From Actinacidiphila yanglinensis (GTDB lineage Bacteria > Actinomycetota > Actinomycetes > Streptomycetales > Streptomycetaceae), in assembly GCF_900107965.1 (NCBI RefSeq), contig NZ_FNVU01000003.1, forward strand, positions 186,001 through 250,000: a DNA stretch of 64,000 bases, in the 5' to 3' direction. The translations under genes were made by a program, and so were the position numbers. Positions 62,051 through 64,000 of the stretch are shown here, piece after piece. The notes under the pieces were generated by a model. The model ran no database searches. It saw only the letters and a list, made by a program, of their open reading frames with translations, and was not told the origin of the DNA. Positions within the stretch are counted from its first letter, which is position 1. Each line of letters begins with the position of its first letter.

Positions 62051-62101
62051 TCACGAACGTCCAGCGGACGGGCGGGAGCGCGGCAGAATGAATGTCGACA
62101 T
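62051..62101 (-). CDS. Upstream ORF (16 residues) in the GNAT leader
   Basis: ATG 62101 to TGA 62051 encodes MSTFILPRSRPSAGRS; GAGGAGG lies 8 bases upstream, a better site than that of the GNAT gene itself. No run of a single regulatory amino acid suggests attenuation, though Ser and Arg are frequent. It may couple translation. A TGGACA-N18-TACGGT promoter (62145-62174) sits upstream. Confidence 0.4.
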   Translation of the reverse strand: MSTFILPRSRPSAGRS

Positions 62102-62144
62102 CGCTCTCGCCTCCTCTTCCGGGTCCTGGCTGGACGTGGTCGTG

Positions 62145-62174
62145 ACCGTAGTCCAGCCCCGCGAGAGGTGTCCA
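62145..62174 (-). promoter_or_regulatory. Candidate promoter of the uORF/GNAT transcript
   Basis: TGGACA (62169-62174) and TACGGT (62145-62150), 18-base spacer, minus strand. Transcription would start about 36 bases before the uORF. Confidence 0.5.
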
Positions 62175-62181
62175 GCGCTTT

Positions 62182-62598
62182 TCACGGCGCCTCCTCACCG
62201 GCGCGTACTCCCGCGGCGGAGTCCCCGGAGCCGGCCCGGTCCACCGATCCGCCGGCGTTCCAGCTCGCCAGCAGCGCCAGACGTTCCGCGGTCGGCGAGC
62301 CGGCCGGCGCGGTGTACGCCACCAGCAACTGGTCCGGCTCGCCCGGCAGCGCCAGCGTCTCGTACCCGAAGTCCAGGTCGCCGGCGAGAGGATGGCGCAG
62401 CCGCTTCACGCCGTATGTCTTCTCCTTGACCTGGTGGTCCGCCCACAGCCGCCGGAAGTCCTCGCTGTGCACGGACAGCTCGCCGACCAGCGCGGCCAGC
62501 CGCTCGTCGTCCGGGCGGCGCCCGGCGTACAGCCGCAGGTACGCGACGGTCTCGGCGGCGACGGCCGGCCAGTCCCGGTAGAAGGTGCGGGCGTCGGG
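62182..62598 (-). pseudogene. Truncated MmyB-like XRE transcriptional regulator (3' half only)
   Basis: The surviving 138 residues are the MmyB ligand-binding domain: TFYRDWPAVAAETVAYLRLY, GRRPDDERLAALVGELSVHS, FRRLWADHQVKEKTYGVKRL and DLDFGYETLALPGEPDQLLV. The N-terminal HTH and the first half of the binding domain are absent; upstream of about 62598 the sequence is instead an SDR gene on the opposite strand. No start codon remains near the break. It is therefore a dead regulator, presumably the former divergent partner of that SDR. Confidence 0.85.
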
Positions 62599-62944
62599 GG
62601 TCGCCGACCTGGTGGACGTCTCCTCGATCGGCGCCCACCTGACCTTCCCCGGGTACGCCGTCTACAGCGCCACCAAGGCCGCGCTCACCCACCTGTCGGC
62701 CTCGCTGCGCGCCGAGTTCGGCCCGCGCGGCGTGCGGGTGACCAACATCGAACCCGGCCTGACCGGCACCGAACTGGGCGGGCACGTCGACAACCCGGGG
62801 CTCGCCGCCGAGCTGGACGGCATGTTCGAGGCGATGGAGGCGATGACCCCGCAGGACATCGCGGACCTGATCGGCTATGCCACCAGCCGCCCGGCCCGGG
62901 TTAACCTGCGGCAGGTGATCATCCTGCCGACCCGGCAGGTGTGA
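62597..62944 (+). pseudogene. Truncated short-chain dehydrogenase (C-terminal half only)
   Basis: The frame begins abruptly with GVADLVDVSSIGAHL; the catalytic Ser, YSATKAALTHLSASLRAEFG (YxxxK) and the C-terminal RVTNIEPGLTGTELGGHV and NLRQVIILPTRQV follow. The NADP-binding TGxxxGxG half and start are missing, so no active enzyme is possible. An in-frame GTG at 62585 allows a 119-residue fragment to be predicted. It joins the truncated MmyB gene within about two bases. Confidence 0.85.
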
Positions 62945-62971
62945 ACGGGCGACGTGAGCGGGGGTGCGGCG

Positions 62972-63916
62972 ATGGACCTGGACCTGGCCCAGGTGCGGGC
63001 CTTCACGGTGACGGCCGAACGGCTGCACTTCGGGCAGGCGGCCGCCGAACTGTTCCTCACCCAGCAGGCGTTGTCCAAGCGGGTGGCCCGGCTGGAGGAC
63101 GCCCTGGGCCGCAAGCTCTTCGAGCGGACCGGCCACGGCGTGGAACTGACCGCGGCCGGGCGGCGCTTCCTCGAACCGGCCCGGGAACTGGTCCGGGCCG
63201 GCGAGGCCGCGGTCGCCGCCGCCCGGCTCGACGAGCGCCCGCTGCGGATCGGCGTCTGGGGCCACCTCTTCGCCCCGATGCGCACCCTCCGCACGCTGGT
63301 GGACCGCGAACCCGGCCTCGCCATCGAGCTGGGCCCGCGGCCCGGCTTCACCGAGGCGATGGCCGGACTGCGGTCCGGCGAGATCGACTTCGGCCTGGGC
63401 CGCACCCACGCGCTGGACGAGCCCTGGCCGCCCGCCGTCACCCGGCGGCTGGTCCGGCTGGAGCCGGTCAAGGCCGTGATGAGCCGGGAGAACCCGCTGG
63501 CCGGGGTGGACGTGCTCAGCCCCGCGGACCTGCGGGCCGGGCGGATGTGGTTCCCCGCACCCGCCGGGCGCGTCGGGTTTCTGGCCGCCTTCGCCGCGCA
63601 CTTCGCGGTGCCGGCCGACTTCGCCGGGATCAACCTCGGCCTCGACCCCTTCTTCGGGTACCTCCACGACCACCCCGAGCACTTCTCGCTGATCTGCGCC
63701 GACGTCGAGGTGCCGCCGGCCGCCGACCTGCACGAAGCGGCCCTCGCCGGCCCGGTGCCCCTCTACGCCTGGCACGCGGTGTGGCGTACCCACGAACGGC
63801 ACGCGGTGCTCCCGCAGTTGCTCGCGGCCTTCGCCGCGGCCGCCCGCGACGAGGGCTGGCTCGACCACGACCCGCAGCGGCACTGGCTCCCCGAGGAGGA
63901 CATGCCCTCGGCGTAG
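62972..63916 (+). CDS. LysR family transcriptional regulator
   Basis: 314 residues. N-terminal HTH: LDLAQVRAFTVTAERLHFGQ, then AAAELFLTQQALSKRVARLEDALGRKLFERTG, followed by the coinducer-binding domain (LRIGVWGHLFAPMRTLRTLV, IDFGLGRTHALDEPWPP, LVRLEPVKAVMSRENPLAG). ATG 62972 is chosen; GTG 62954 is an alternative six codons upstream. It follows the SDR remnant in the same direction by 27 bases. It may once have regulated that dehydrogenase, but no intact target is now adjacent. Confidence 0.92.
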   Translation: MDLDLAQVRAFTVTAERLHFGQAAAELFLTQQALSKRVARLEDALGRKLFERTGHGVELTAAGRRFLEPARELVRAGEAAVAAARLDERPLRIGVWGHLFAPMRTLRTLVDREPGLAIELGPRPGFTEAMAGLRSGEIDFGLGRTHALDEPWPPAVTRRLVRLEPVKAVMSRENPLAGVDVLSPADLRAGRMWFPAPAGRVGFLAAFAAHFAVPADFAGINLGLDPFFGYLHDHPEHFSLICADVEVPPAADLHEAALAGPVPLYAWHAVWRTHERHAVLPQLLAAFAAAARDEGWLDHDPQRHWLPEEDMPSA

Positions 63917-63953
63917 CGGAGGGGGACGGCCCGGGCGTGCGGCGGCGCCGCGG

Positions 63954-64000
63954 TCAGCGGGCCAGCAGTGCGCGCAGGGCCGCGGCCACCTCCGCGGGGG
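63954..64000 (-). CDS. 3' end of a gene running off the window (alpha/beta hydrolase-like tail)
   Basis: The last codons read PAEVAAALRALLAR-stop on the minus strand, the style of ending common in alpha/beta hydrolases (PEEVAAALRAFL). Too short for a firm family call. Confidence 0.4.
   Translation of the reverse strand, partial: PAEVAAALRALLAR

Overview
The window is high-GC actinobacterial chromosome and almost certainly comes from a Streptomyces-type organism. Codon use is strongly GC3-biased, GTG starts and GTGA/ATGA overlaps are common, several promoters look leaderless, and the gene order acnA - ngcEFG - rok7B7 - xylFGH - dxs - fadBA - rnd - hemE - hemG - hemQ - msrB - murC is the familiar Streptomyces core arrangement. 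I saw no rRNA, tRNA, CRISPR array, intact transposon or integrase.

Left part (1-16 kb): accessory and regulatory genes. These are small divergent or operonic modules, each a one-component repressor beside a redox or hydrolytic enzyme: TetR/quinone oxidoreductase (1.5-3.1 kb), MarR/FMN reductase/extradiol dioxygenase (5.3-7.4 kb), TetR/amidase (7.5-9.6 kb), TetR/SDR (9.8-11.4 kb) and TetR/alpha-beta hydrolase (11.4-13.1 kb). After them come a transposase remnant, a small repeat-containing secreted protein, a SigE-type sigma factor with a coupled membrane protein, and a methyltransferase. Most of the repressor modules carry a recognisable inverted-repeat operator. A long direct repeat, whose right copy includes the last codons of the murA-like gene, brackets 5.2-16.1 kb. 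That suggests a 10.8-kb island inserted at the 3' end of that gene.

Middle (16-36.5 kb): conserved core. An XRE-MurA fusion protein and aconitase each have a TATCTC-N6-GAGATA palindrome in the promoter. Next comes the amino-sugar/chitobiose ABC importer ngcEFG, preceded by a DasR-like box, then the ROK regulator rok7B7, the xylose-type importer xylFGH, and dxs of the MEP isoprenoid pathway. After these are a thioredoxin-fold protein lacking its CxxC, and an NlpC/P60 cell-wall hydrolase translationally coupled to an SPFH protein.

Right part (36.5-64 kb): housekeeping genes. These are the fatty-acid oxidation pair fadA-fadB, RNase D, a LuxR-type response regulator, and haem synthesis (hemE, hemG, hemQ). 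They are followed by peptidyl-tRNA hydrolase, an ABC ATPase/membrane fusion, a PfkB kinase, msrB, murC, a RibD-like reductase, zapE, a PPK2 kinase, and treZ coupled to a tiny zinc-ribbon protein. The right end holds two genes that have lost their facing 5' halves, a deletion scar, followed by a LysR regulator and the edge of another gene. Related long inverted repeats occupy the hemE and oxidoreductase convergent junctions and the space after zapE.
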